In this document: piece by piece, positions 36,411-45,529 of the stretch | How the letters are laid out: every line of letters starts with the position of its first letter | Numbering within the stretch: the stretch's first letter is position 1 | Source of the DNA: an uncultured Pelagibacteraceae bacterium | Lineage (GTDB): Bacteria; Pseudomonadota; Alphaproteobacteria; Pelagibacterales; Pelagibacteraceae | Assembly (NCBI GenBank): GCA_902580895.1 | Contig: CACHMJ010000007.1 | Span: 1-60,087, forward strand | DNA length: 60,087 nucleotides | Reading direction: 5' to 3' | Notes under the pieces: model-generated | The model's database searches: none | The model's input: the letters and a program-made list of their open reading frames with translations, nothing else | Told to the model about the DNA's origin: nothing | Position numbers and translations under genes: made by a program

Positions 36411-38458
36411 GCTATATCATTAATTATATCTGCTCTATCATATAATTTAATTAACGGTTTAAATTTACTTATATCCTCATTTTGATTTTCAATTCTTTTT
36501 ATCTCTTTTTCAGCTAAAATGAAAAGATTATGATTATGTACCGGATCCGCCAATTTAAAATTCTTAATACCACTTTGTTTAAAACCAAGAATATCACCAA
36601 AACCTCTTAATTTCATATCCTCTTCAGATATCTCGAAGCCATCATTAGAATCTTTTAATATATTAATTCTTTTTTTAGCTGTTTCACTTAGATTTGATCT
36701 AAACATCAGTATACATGAAGACTCTTTATTACCTCTTCCAACTCTACCTCTAAGTTGATGTAATTGAGACAAACCAAATTTATTAGCATTTTCTATTATA
36801 ATCACGTTTGCATTAGGAAAATCAATACCAACCTCGATGATAGTAGTTGAAACTAAAATCTTAAATTCATTTTTTAAAAATTTGTTTAAAATTTTCTCTT
36901 TTTCCTCAATGGTTGTTTTTCCATGAAGTAAATAAACTTGGTTAGGAAATATTTTTTTAAGATATTCAGACTTTTTAACTGCCGAAGTATGATCAATTTT
37001 TTTGGACTCTTCTATTAAAGGGCATACCCAAAAAATTTGATTTCCAAGCTGTATTTCTTTTTTAATAAATTTTATTACGTCATCTATTTTATTTTCAATT
37101 TTACTATAGGTTTTTACAGGTTTCCGGTTACTAGGTTTTTCTCGTATGATTGATAGATCCATATCTCCATAAATAGTCATTGTTAAAGTACGTGGAATTG
37201 GTGTAGCAGTCATCAAAAGAACATCGCAATCTTTCCCAGCTTTATCTGATAATTTTTTTCTTTGACTGACACCGAACTTATGTTGTTCATCAATTATTAT
37301 TAATCCAAGTTTTTTAAATTCTACTTTTTTTTGAAATAAGGCATGAGTTCCAAACACGATATCAATCTCTTTTTTTAACAATTTATCTAATATATTCTTT
37401 TTATCTTTATAAGACGATTTTCCAGAAAGTAGTTCTATTTTAATATTTTTTGGAAATATTTTTTTTGCAAATAAAAAATGTTGTCTAGCTAATATTTCAG
37501 TAGGAGCCATTACTGCCACCTGGAAATCAGAATTGATTGTATTAAACGCAGATAATAACGATACTACTGTTTTACCACTTCCAACATCACCTTGAAGCAA
37601 TCTGAACATCTTTTTATCTGAACATAAATCATTATTAATTTCTTTTAATGTTTTAGTTTGATCATTAGTTAATGAAAAGTCTAACTTGGATATTATTTCA
37701 TTTTGTTTTCTAGCATCAAATTTTTTCTTTGTTTTTTTAATCTTTTTAATTTTTTTTCTAATTTCTGAATTTACTAGAAAAGTTGAAAAAATTTCATCAA
37801 AAGCAAGTCTTTGATAAAAATTTTCTTTAAATTTACCAATATTTTCTGGTTCATGTAATTTTTTGATTGAATCATTCCAACCAATATAACCAAATTTTTT
37901 TAATATATCTTTTGAATGCCATTCATCAATTTTAGGTAAATTTTTGATAATTTGTAATATGATTTTGTTATAAATCTTTTCACTAATGCCTTCAGTTAAT
38001 GAATAGCTATTATGCTTTTGTTTTATTATTGATGCGTCTTCTGAAATATACTTAGGATTAGTTAATTGATATCTATTTCGAAAGTGTTTGATTTTTCCAC
38101 TTATTGTTACCTCTTTTCCAATAGGTAATATTTTTCTAATATATCCTTCGAAACTATTAAAAAAAACACAATCTATTTCACCAGACTCATCCTTACATAA
38201 CACTCGATTTGGTAAGTTTCTTACTCTTGGAAATGAATATTTTTGAGGTACTATAGTTACAGTTTGAATTTCATCTATTTTTAAATCTTTAATTTTTGAA
38301 GATAAACTTCTATCCGTATAGGATTTTGGCAATTTCCACAATAAATCAAAAATATTATAAATCTTTTTCCTTTTTAATAAATTTGATGTTTTAAGTCCTA
38401 CGCCTTTAAGAGAACTTAGATCAGATAATAAATATTCATAATTTCTTTTAATATCCAT
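36407..38458 (-). CDS. recG: ATP-dependent DNA helicase RecG
   Basis: 683 residues. Remodels stalled forks and branched DNA. An N-terminal wedge OB-fold (residues about 60-170) precedes the helicase: Walker A GDVGSGKTVVS, DEQH box LIIDEQHKFG, motif III LLMTATPIPRTLTMTI, motif VI QLHQLRGRVGRG, and the TRG region FGDILGFKQSG. Divergent from sdhE by 22 bases. Confidence 0.96.
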   Translation of the reverse strand: MDIKRNYEYLLSDLSSLKGVGLKTSNLLKRKKIYNIFDLLWKLPKSYTDRSLSSKIKDLKIDEIQTVTIVPQKYSFPRVRNLPNRVLCKDESGEIDCVFFNSFEGYIRKILPIGKEVTISGKIKHFRNRYQLTNPKYISEDASIIKQKHNSYSLTEGISEKIYNKIILQIIKNLPKIDEWHSKDILKKFGYIGWNDSIKKLHEPENIGKFKENFYQRLAFDEIFSTFLVNSEIRKKIKKIKKTKKKFDARKQNEIISKLDFSLTNDQTKTLKEINNDLCSDKKMFRLLQGDVGSGKTVVSLLSAFNTINSDFQVAVMAPTEILARQHFLFAKKIFPKNIKIELLSGKSSYKDKKNILDKLLKKEIDIVFGTHALFQKKVEFKKLGLIIIDEQHKFGVSQRKKLSDKAGKDCDVLLMTATPIPRTLTMTIYGDMDLSIIREKPSNRKPVKTYSKIENKIDDVIKFIKKEIQLGNQIFWVCPLIEESKKIDHTSAVKKSEYLKKIFPNQVYLLHGKTTIEEKEKILNKFLKNEFKILVSTTIIEVGIDFPNANVIIIENANKFGLSQLHQLRGRVGRGNKESSCILMFRSNLSETAKKRINILKDSNDGFEISEEDMKLRGFGDILGFKQSGIKNFKLADPVHNHNLFILAEKEIKRIENQNEDISKFKPLIKLYDRADIINDIA

Positions 38459-38480
38459 AAACTAATATTATATTCCTAAT

Positions 38481-38738
38481 ATGACTGCTGATATAGAACA
38501 AATAAAAAAAAAGATAATATACAGATCAAATTATCGCGGCACAAAAGAAATGGATAAACTTTTAGGAGCTTTTACTAAAAAATACTTAGATCAACTAAAT
38601 ATTGATGATTTAAATGAATTAATAAAATTCCTAGAAATAGATGATAATAATCTTTACAATTTCTATAATGGTTTAAAAACCAATATAGAATTTGAAAATA
38701 ACAAGATTAACAATTTATTTAAAAATTTTAGATATTAA
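38481..38738 (+). CDS. sdhE: Succinate dehydrogenase assembly factor SdhE (DUF339)
   Basis: 85 residues. Helps attach FAD to the succinate dehydrogenase flavoprotein. The key motif RGTKEMD (RGXXE) is in place: IIYRSNYRGTKEMDKLLGAF. Divergent from recG as in other alphaproteobacteria, although the usual next gene mfd is absent. The stop is immediately followed by the 3' end of the opposed tRNA-Ser gene. Confidence 0.88.
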   Translation: MTADIEQIKKKIIYRSNYRGTKEMDKLLGAFTKKYLDQLNIDDLNELIKFLEIDDNNLYNFYNGLKTNIEFENNKINNLFKNFRY

Positions 38739-38828
38739 TGGCGGAGAGACTGGGATTCGAACCCAGGAAAGAGTTGCCCCTTTGCCGGTTTTCAAGACCG
38801 GTGCTTTCAACCGCTCAGCCATCTCTCC
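38739..38828 (-). tRNA. tRNA-Ser (anticodon TGA), CCA encoded
   Basis: 90 bases with the long variable arm of class II tRNAs. Anticodon arm CCGGT-CTTGAAA-ACCGG gives TGA. Acceptor GGAGAGA pairs with TCTCTCC, followed by discriminator G and CCA. The CCA end touches the sdhE stop codon. Confidence 0.97.
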
Positions 38829-38972
38829 GTGGTCTCGGTTTTATTAGTATAATCTTAAATATCAACTAAAAAACAAAGGTATATTTTTCAAATTTTTTGA
38901 AATAACAGTACTCTTTAATGTAAAATCTTTAATCATTTGATATTAATATAGTCAACACATCATTTGTTAATA

Positions 38973-40235
38973 ATGAATTACAATTTTTCTAAAACTCACA
39001 ATGTAATTTTTGTATTTGTAGGACTTTATATTTCACTTTTAATAGGCTTTTTTTTTAACGAAAATTTAAATCTTGGGGCTAAACCAGATTGGTACTCGGG
39101 TGATTTAATCGTAATTAATGATTTATCATTAAGCCTTAAAAAAACTCTTCTCAATTATGAAATTTATGGACATAGACATTCACCTGTATATTTAGTTTTT
39201 TTAAGTTTCTTAAAAAAAATTGGTTTTTCATTTGATATAATAAGATTTATTCATTTAAACTTATCAATTCTATTAATTTATTTCTTTTATAAATGTTTAT
39301 CCTTAAAATTTGATAATGTTGAAAAAAATTTACTTTTAATTTTTTCATTTTCAATATTTCTGTCACCAACTTTTAGATCTTTGGCTATTTGGCCAAGTTC
39401 GAGAGTAATTGGTTTACTTTTTTTTACAATTTCAATTCTAGAATTCTTAAAATATCAAAAATTTGATAAAAAAGAATATATATGGAAGAATACAATTTTT
39501 TTAATTCTAGCCTCATATATAAGTCCAAACTTCTCACTTTTTATATTTTATTTTTCTTACCATTATCTTAAAAAAAATAATTTAGTAGATTTAATACCTA
39601 TATATATTTTTGGTTTGTTTTGTTCTTTTCCAGTTTTTTATTATCTTATTATTTTAGATATTAATTTTCTAATGGTTAATACTCCAGGTACTATAACTGG
39701 TGAAAATATAAGTTTAAGTTTTAATTTTTCTGACAAAATCTTAATTATAAGTAGTATTATATTATTTCACTTTTCTCCATTTATAATTAATAAAGATTTT
39801 TTATATGATATTCTAAAGAGTCTTCAAAAAAATATTTTCTTTATAGGTGCATTATTTGTTTTACTTGTTTATTTTTTTAATTATCAGATAAATTATACTG
39901 GGGGCGGAATTTTTTTTCAAATTTCAAATTTATTTTTTAAGAATAATATTTTTTTCTATTTTATTAGTTTTATATCCTTAACTTTCATATTTTATTTAAG
40001 CAAAAATAGTTTGTGTAATTTGATTATTTTTTGCACACTTATAATTTCCAACATTCAAAATACAATTTACCATAAATATTATGATCCTCTTTTGATGATA
40101 CTATTCTTCTCTTTAATTAATTTTCCAAAAAAAATAAATTTTTTTGAAAGGAAATATAATATTTTGATAATTTATCTTTTCTACGCTTTATTTATTTTTT
40201 CTAGGATTTTTAAAAACATTCTTTCAACAACTTAA
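38973..40235 (+). CDS. Polytopic membrane protein, possibly GT-C glycosyltransferase-like
   Basis: 420 residues with about ten hydrophobic segments and very high Phe/Ile/Leu content. An N-terminal loop (GAKPDWYSGDLIVINDL) followed by HRHSPVYLVFLSFLKK recalls polytopic GT-C enzymes that use lipid-linked sugars, but no decisive motif is seen and I do not recognise the family. The ATG at 38973 is preferred over the TTG at 38964. It precedes rarD by 8 bases. Its extreme AT content could mark an acquired gene. Confidence 0.7.
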   Translation: MNYNFSKTHNVIFVFVGLYISLLIGFFFNENLNLGAKPDWYSGDLIVINDLSLSLKKTLLNYEIYGHRHSPVYLVFLSFLKKIGFSFDIIRFIHLNLSILLIYFFYKCLSLKFDNVEKNLLLIFSFSIFLSPTFRSLAIWPSSRVIGLLFFTISILEFLKYQKFDKKEYIWKNTIFLILASYISPNFSLFIFYFSYHYLKKNNLVDLIPIYIFGLFCSFPVFYYLIILDINFLMVNTPGTITGENISLSFNFSDKILIISSIILFHFSPFIINKDFLYDILKSLQKNIFFIGALFVLLVYFFNYQINYTGGGIFFQISNLFFKNNIFFYFISFISLTFIFYLSKNSLCNLIIFCTLIISNIQNTIYHKYYDPLLMILFFSLINFPKKINFFERKYNILIIYLFYALFIFSRIFKNILSTT

Positions 40236-40243
40236 AAACTTCT

Positions 40244-41122
40244 ATGAATCAACAATTTAATAAAGGCTTAATTCTCACTTCATTAGGATCTTTTTGGTGG
40301 GGGTTTGTAGGTGTTATATATTTTGAAATGGTTACTTTTATTGGCCATATAGAATTAGTAGTCCATAGATGTTTATGGACAGCTGTTATGTTGATAATAA
40401 GTACTCTTTTTTTAAATAAATGGAAAACTTTTATAAAAACAATTTCAAATAAAAAAAATATCATTTATCTTTTTATTTCTGGATTATTGATTTTTATAAA
40501 TTGGGCCATTTGGATTTACGCTGTTGCAACTAATAGAATTATCGATGCCAGCTTTGGTTACTTTATAATGCCAATAATTAGCGTTCTATTAGGCTATTTA
40601 TTTTTTAAAGAGAAGCTAAATCAAAAAAGAATCTTTTCAATATTTTTAGTATTTATATCTATTTTTTTTATGATTTTCTTAAATATTAAAACGCTTCCAT
40701 GGGTCGGTTTGATAGTTGCTTTAAGTTGGGCTTTTTATAATTTAGTTAGAAAAAAAATTAACGTTGATACCGATATTGGTTTATTAATTGAAAGTTTATA
40801 TATTTTTCCATTTGCATTAATTGTTTTTTATATGATATTTGCAAAAGGTTTAAATGATTTTAGTTTAGGAAATCCAGGATTAAGTTTATTTCTTTTACTT
40901 GCAGGACCAATGACAGTGATTCCTTTATTTTTGTATGTAAGGGGAGTTGAATTAATTGGTCTTGGTGCCACTGGAATGATTTTTTATATTACGCCAACAT
41001 TGCAGTTTATTTTAGGCTATTTTTATTACGATGAGGATTTTTCGTTAATTAAATTAGTGAGTTTTATTATTATCTGGATTGCTGTAATTATATACCTTAA
41101 AGATCTTTATGAAAGTAATTAG
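40244..41122 (+). CDS. rarD: EamA-family permease RarD
   Basis: 292 residues with ten hydrophobic segments of the drug/metabolite transporter superfamily. Opening KGLILTSLGSFWWGFVGVIY, WAIWIYAVATNRIIDASFGY and RGVELIGLGATGMIFYITPT are typical of RarD proteins. Substrate not known; chloramphenicol resistance is only the historical link. Overlaps the next gene by 14 bases. Confidence 0.88.
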   Translation: MNQQFNKGLILTSLGSFWWGFVGVIYFEMVTFIGHIELVVHRCLWTAVMLIISTLFLNKWKTFIKTISNKKNIIYLFISGLLIFINWAIWIYAVATNRIIDASFGYFIMPIISVLLGYLFFKEKLNQKRIFSIFLVFISIFFMIFLNIKTLPWVGLIVALSWAFYNLVRKKINVDTDIGLLIESLYIFPFALIVFYMIFAKGLNDFSLGNPGLSLFLLLAGPMTVIPLFLYVRGVELIGLGATGMIFYITPTLQFILGYFYYDEDFSLIKLVSFIIIWIAVIIYLKDLYESN

Positions 41123-42110
41123 CCGAATATTTTTTTTATTTTTTCTCACAATGTTTAATTGTAATTCTAGTGAAATCATAAATTTTAAAGAATGGAAAGA
41201 AAATTTCAAAAAAGTGGCATTAGCCAATGATATTTCTGAAAAGACTTTTAATCAGGCAATGCAAAATGCAAAATTTCTACCCAAAGTTATTGAGTATGAT
41301 CGATTTCAACCAGAGTTTTATGAAGACACAAAAACATATATTGGTAAACGTACCTCAGATAAAAAATTAAAAAAGGGCATCGATTTTTATAATAATAATT
41401 CAAATCTTATAAATTTAGTTGAAAAAAACTTTGGTGTAGAAAAAGAATTACTTTTATCTTTAATGGGTATCGAGACTAACTTTGGTACCTACGTTGGAAA
41501 AATGGACATAATATCATCATTAGCGACATTAAGTTATGATAAAAGAAGATCAGAATTTTTTTCTAGTGAACTTTTAACATTACTGAAATTAATTGACGAC
41601 AATCAAATAGACTATAAAACTCTATATGGTTCATGGGCTGGAGCATTCGGTTTTTTTCAATTTATGCCATCTACAATTAAAAATTATGCTTTTGACTATA
41701 ATAATGATAATTATATCGATTTAAAAAATTCTGAGGATGCATATGCATCTGCCGCTAACTATTTAAATAAGATAGGATGGAAAAAAAACGCCCATTGTTT
41801 TAAAAAAATTGAATTAGATAAAGATATTCCTGTCAAATTTTTAAACGTTTCGGCTAGAAATCTACATAGTAAAAAAAAAATTAAATCATTTAAAAAATAT
41901 ATTAAAAACTACCCTGAATTAAAGATCAATAATGAAAATCTAAAAATAGCAATAATTACTCCAGATAAAGATATTATTCCTAATGCCCAAACCTTAAGTC
42001 CTGCCTATATAGTTTTTGAAAATTATGAAATAATTCTTAAATGGAATAGGTCTCTAAGATTTGCACTTGCTGTATGTACCTTGAAAGATAAATTAAGAGA
42101 TGAAATTTAA
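41109..42110 (+). CDS. Lytic murein transglycosylase, MltB family
   Basis: 333 residues. Cleaves peptidoglycan glycan strands in the periplasm. An N-terminal signal (VISRIFFLFFLTMFNCNS) with Cys18 may be a lipobox. Catalytic Glu in LSLMGIETNFGTYVG, then the MltB pattern GSWAGAFGFFQFMPSTIKNYA and a calcium-loop-like DYNNDNYIDL. Head of the cell-wall run MltB-RlpA-DacC; overlaps the next gene by 11 bases. Confidence 0.92.
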   Translation: MKVISRIFFLFFLTMFNCNSSEIINFKEWKENFKKVALANDISEKTFNQAMQNAKFLPKVIEYDRFQPEFYEDTKTYIGKRTSDKKLKKGIDFYNNNSNLINLVEKNFGVEKELLLSLMGIETNFGTYVGKMDIISSLATLSYDKRRSEFFSSELLTLLKLIDDNQIDYKTLYGSWAGAFGFFQFMPSTIKNYAFDYNNDNYIDLKNSEDAYASAANYLNKIGWKKNAHCFKKIELDKDIPVKFLNVSARNLHSKKKIKSFKKYIKNYPELKINNENLKIAIITPDKDIIPNAQTLSPAYIVFENYEIILKWNRSLRFALAVCTLKDKLRDEI

Positions 42111-42852
42111 TATTTATATCATCTTTAGTACTTTATTTTTATTATTGAGTTGTGATCAATCAACAATAAATCAAGGTAAAAAAGTAAATACTATTTTTGA
42201 AAAAAAATATAAGAATAGTGGATTTTCTTTGATTTACGATGATCAATTAAAAATTAAAAAAATTGATCAAAGATCTTTAACAATATTTCATAAAAATTTG
42301 AAAAGAAAGTCATTAGTAAAAATTACTAACCCTTTAAATGGAAAATCACTTATCGCAGAAGTAAAATCAAATAAAGTAAAATTTTCACCTTTTTATAACT
42401 CAATTATTACACAAAGAATTTCAGAGGAGTTAGAACTTGATTTGAATGAACCTTATATAGATATAGTTTTGATTTCTAAAAATTCTACTTATATCGCAAA
42501 AAAAACTAAAACTTTTGAAGAAGAAAAAAAAGTTGCCGAGAGTGCCCCAATAGATGGTATTAAGATAAGTGATTTGAATTCATCTGCCAAAACAAAAAAA
42601 AAATTAGTTAAAATCAATAAATTTTCTTATTATATAAAAATAGCTGATTTTTATTATAAAAAATCTGCCAAAAATATGAGCAATAAAATTAAAAGGGAAG
42701 TCAAATTAAGAAATATTAAAATCATTGAACTTACTAAAACAAATTATAGGTTATTATTAGGACCATTTAATGATATAAATTCTCTAAAAGACTCATTTGA
42801 AAAAATGAACTCTTTATACTTTGAAAATCTAGAAATAATAAAAGATGTTTAA
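42100..42852 (+). CDS. Degenerate RlpA-like lipoprotein with SPOR domain
   Basis: 250 residues. Lipoprotein signal ending LFLLLSC (Cys19). Residues about 35-130 follow the RlpA double-psi barrel: SLTIFHKNLKRKSLVKITNP then LNGKSLIAEVKSN aligns with [32 protein letters not shown]. The His is kept, but the NGEXYD acidic residues and the NDRGP loop are lost. The C-terminal 75 residues (SYYIKIADFYYKKSA ... YRLLLGPFND) fit a SPOR domain that binds septal peptidoglycan. It lies between mltB and dacC as rlpA usually does. Confidence 0.75.
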   Translation: MKFNIYIIFSTLFLLLSCDQSTINQGKKVNTIFEKKYKNSGFSLIYDDQLKIKKIDQRSLTIFHKNLKRKSLVKITNPLNGKSLIAEVKSNKVKFSPFYNSIITQRISEELELDLNEPYIDIVLISKNSTYIAKKTKTFEEEKKVAESAPIDGIKISDLNSSAKTKKKLVKINKFSYYIKIADFYYKKSAKNMSNKIKREVKLRNIKIIELTKTNYRLLLGPFNDINSLKDSFEKMNSLYFENLEIIKDV

Positions 42853-43996
42853 AAAATTATTTATTACTATTACAATATATCTATCTTTATTTTCCTCTGT
42901 AAATGCTAATATTGATATAAAAGCAAGAACAGCAATTCTCCAAGATTTTCTATCAGGTGAAATTTTATACGAAAAAGAACCTGATAGTACAATTTACCCT
43001 GCTTCAATGACTAAAATCATGACCTCAATAATTGCGTTTGATTTAATAAAATCTGGTGACTTATCTTTAGATGATAAATTTATAATATCTGAAAGAGCTT
43101 GGCGTTTATCAACTGCTGGATATTCATCGATGTTTATAATGGTTGGTGACGAAGTTTCGGTAGAGGATTTACTATTGGGTATTATTATTGCTTCAGGTAA
43201 TGATGCTTGTGTTGCACTTGCTGAGGGTATTGCTGGCACAGAGGAAGAATTTGCAATTTTAATGACCTCAAAAGCAAAAGAACTGGGTATGGAGAATACA
43301 AACTTTGCTAATTCGTCTGGTATAAATGATCCAGACAATTACTCAACAGTAAGAGATATTTTAAAAATGTCCTCTTATCTAATAAAAGAACATCCAAAAT
43401 ATTACGAATGGTTTGCAGAAAAAGAATTTACGTGGAATAGAACTGGAGGTGATCCTATAACTCAGGGAAATAGAAATCCTCTTTTATATAAAAATATTGG
43501 TGCAGATGGTATCAAAACTGGGTATTTAGCAGTAGAAAAGTATTCTTTGGCATCATCTATAAATAGAAAAGGAAGAAGATTAATTGCTGTTGGTAGCGGT
43601 TTTGAAACAAAAAATTCAAGATCTAGAGAAAGTTCGAAATTATTAACTTATGGTTTAACAAACTTTGATTTAGTAGAAATAAATAAAGCTAACAAAATTA
43701 TAAATCAAGTTGAAGTATGGTTGGGTAAACAAAAATATGTAGACGTACATGTGAATAAAGACATTTACAAAACAATTAAAAAAGCAAAAAAAAAATTGCT
43801 GAAAATTTCAATCAAATATAACGGACCAATAGAGGCGCCAATCAAAAAAAACCAAAAAGTTGGAACATTTAAAGTTGTGTATGATCAGGAGTTAATTGGT
43901 GAATATGATTTATTAGCCTCTAACGATGTGCAAAAGGTGAATATTTTTACTAGATTAATAAAATCTTTGAATTATTTAATCTGGGGTGATGTCTAG
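42845..43996 (+). CDS. dacC: D-alanyl-D-alanine carboxypeptidase (DacC/PBP5-PBP6 type)
   Basis: 383 residues with a signal peptide ending VNA. Trims the terminal D-Ala of peptidoglycan stems. Penicillin-binding motifs: SMTK in YPASMTKIMTS, SGN in IASGNDACVA and KTG in ADGIKTGYLA. A C-terminal PBP5 domain and amphipathic end (IFTRLIKSLNYLIWG) that could hold it to the inner membrane. Overlaps the RlpA-like gene (8 bases) and tmk (8 bases). Confidence 0.95.
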   Translation: MFKKLFITITIYLSLFSSVNANIDIKARTAILQDFLSGEILYEKEPDSTIYPASMTKIMTSIIAFDLIKSGDLSLDDKFIISERAWRLSTAGYSSMFIMVGDEVSVEDLLLGIIIASGNDACVALAEGIAGTEEEFAILMTSKAKELGMENTNFANSSGINDPDNYSTVRDILKMSSYLIKEHPKYYEWFAEKEFTWNRTGGDPITQGNRNPLLYKNIGADGIKTGYLAVEKYSLASSINRKGRRLIAVGSGFETKNSRSRESSKLLTYGLTNFDLVEINKANKIINQVEVWLGKQKYVDVHVNKDIYKTIKKAKKKLLKISIKYNGPIEAPIKKNQKVGTFKVVYDQELIGEYDLLASNDVQKVNIFTRLIKSLNYLIWGDV

Positions 43997-44603
43997 AAAA
44001 CCTGTTATTGTTTTCGAGGGTATTGAAGGAAGTGGGAAGACTCATCATTTAAATAAAATTTCAAAATATCTTAAAAAAAGAAAACTTTCTTTTATCAAGA
44101 TAAGAGAACCAGGAGGAAGTTTAAATTCAGAAAAAATAAGAAAATTGATACTTAATAAAAAATCTAATTTTAATAAAAATACAGATTTGCTGCTTTATTT
44201 AGCTTCTAGAAGTGAAAATATCAATCTATTAAGAAAATATTACAAAAAAAAAATTATATTAATCGATAGATTTGTCGACTCAACTATTGCGTATCAACAC
44301 TATGGTATGGGTGTAAATTTAGATTTAATAAATAGTATTAACAAACATATTTTATCAAATTTTAAAGTCTCTTTTACTTTTTTAAACCTAGTAAATCATA
44401 AAAATATGGTAAAGCGACTTAGATTAAGAAAATCTACTAACAGATATGATAATTTCAAAAAAAATTTTTACAGTAAAGTTCAAAAAGGTTTTGTAAAACT
44501 ATCAAATAAGAATAAAAAAAAATATCAAATAATTGACTCAAATTTAGATATTAAGATGAATGAAAAATACGTTTTAAAAAAAATTGAAAAATTGATAAAA
44601 TGA
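43989..44603 (+). CDS. tmk: Thymidylate kinase
   Basis: 204 residues. Phosphorylates dTMP. P-loop FEGIEGSGKTHHL, the DR-type motif ILIDRFVDSTIAYQ and a lysine-rich LID region. I start at ATG 43989 over the adjacent GTG at 43986. It overlaps holB by 4 bases, the usual tmk-holB pair. Confidence 0.94.
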   Translation: MSRKPVIVFEGIEGSGKTHHLNKISKYLKKRKLSFIKIREPGGSLNSEKIRKLILNKKSNFNKNTDLLLYLASRSENINLLRKYYKKKIILIDRFVDSTIAYQHYGMGVNLDLINSINKHILSNFKVSFTFLNLVNHKNMVKRLRLRKSTNRYDNFKKNFYSKVQKGFVKLSNKNKKKYQIIDSNLDIKMNEKYVLKKIEKLIK

Positions 44604-45529
44604 GCCTAAGTCCAATAAATCAAACTAATTTGTTTTCACTCGATAAATATTTGTTAGAATTTGTAGAACTTTATAAGAAAAGAAGATTACCTACAAAAAT
44701 TTTACTTAGTGGTGATAAAGGTTTGGGTAAGTCAACTTTAGCGTTTCATTTAGTAAATTATATATTGTCAATTAACGAAGAACATCCCTATATTATTAAA
44801 GAATCTAAAATTAATCCTGACAATAAATCTTATAAACTTGTAATAAATGGATCAAATCCCAACTTATTATTAGTTGATACCTTAAGTGAAAAAAAAAATA
44901 TTGATATTAATCAAATTAGAGAATTGATTAATAAGTTGAATAAATCATCTTTTAATAACAAGGAAAGATTTATAATTATAGATAATATCGAAACATTAAA
45001 TATTTCCTCTATTAATGCACTTTTAAAAGTTTTAGAGGAACCACCATCAAACACTTATTTTATATTGATAAATAACGATAGATTTATTTTACCTACTTTA
45101 AAATCGAGATGTATCAATTTTAAGATATCTTTAGATCATAAAACTTCGATTTCAGTTGTTAATAAGATTTTAGATAAAGATATTATGAAATTTATTAATA
45201 AAGATTTGATAAACTACTATTTAACACCTGGACAAATATATCATTTAATTGAATTTTTTAAAATACAGAAACATGATTTAAAGAATTATGATTTAGAAAG
45301 TTTTCTAAAACTTGTTATTAAAGATAATTTGTATAAAAAAGATGCTTTAATTAAAAATATAATATTTCAATATTTTGAGTTTTATTTTTTAACAAAAGTA
45401 AAATTAGCAAAATCAAGAACCTTTGAATATTATGATTATTTTTTAAAGAGAATAAATGATACTAAAAAATTTAATTTAGATGAAGAGTCTTTATTTATGG
45501 AGTTTGAATATAAAATTTTAAATGGATAA
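44600..45529 (+). CDS. holB: DNA polymerase III subunit delta'
   Basis: 309 residues, clamp-loader subunit of the AAA+ type. LLSGDKGLGKSTLAF is the Walker A region, IIIDNIETLNISSINALLKVLEEPP the conserved core with the sensor region SRCINFKI. The zinc-binding cysteines of some clamp-loader proteins are missing. C-terminal region is diverged and AT-rich. Overlaps tmk and metG. Confidence 0.9.
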   Translation: MSLSPINQTNLFSLDKYLLEFVELYKKRRLPTKILLSGDKGLGKSTLAFHLVNYILSINEEHPYIIKESKINPDNKSYKLVINGSNPNLLLVDTLSEKKNIDINQIRELINKLNKSSFNNKERFIIIDNIETLNISSINALLKVLEEPPSNTYFILINNDRFILPTLKSRCINFKISLDHKTSISVVNKILDKDIMKFINKDLINYYLTPGQIYHLIEFFKIQKHDLKNYDLESFLKLVIKDNLYKKDALIKNIIFQYFEFYFLTKVKLAKSRTFEYYDYFLKRINDTKKFNLDEESLFMEFEYKILNG

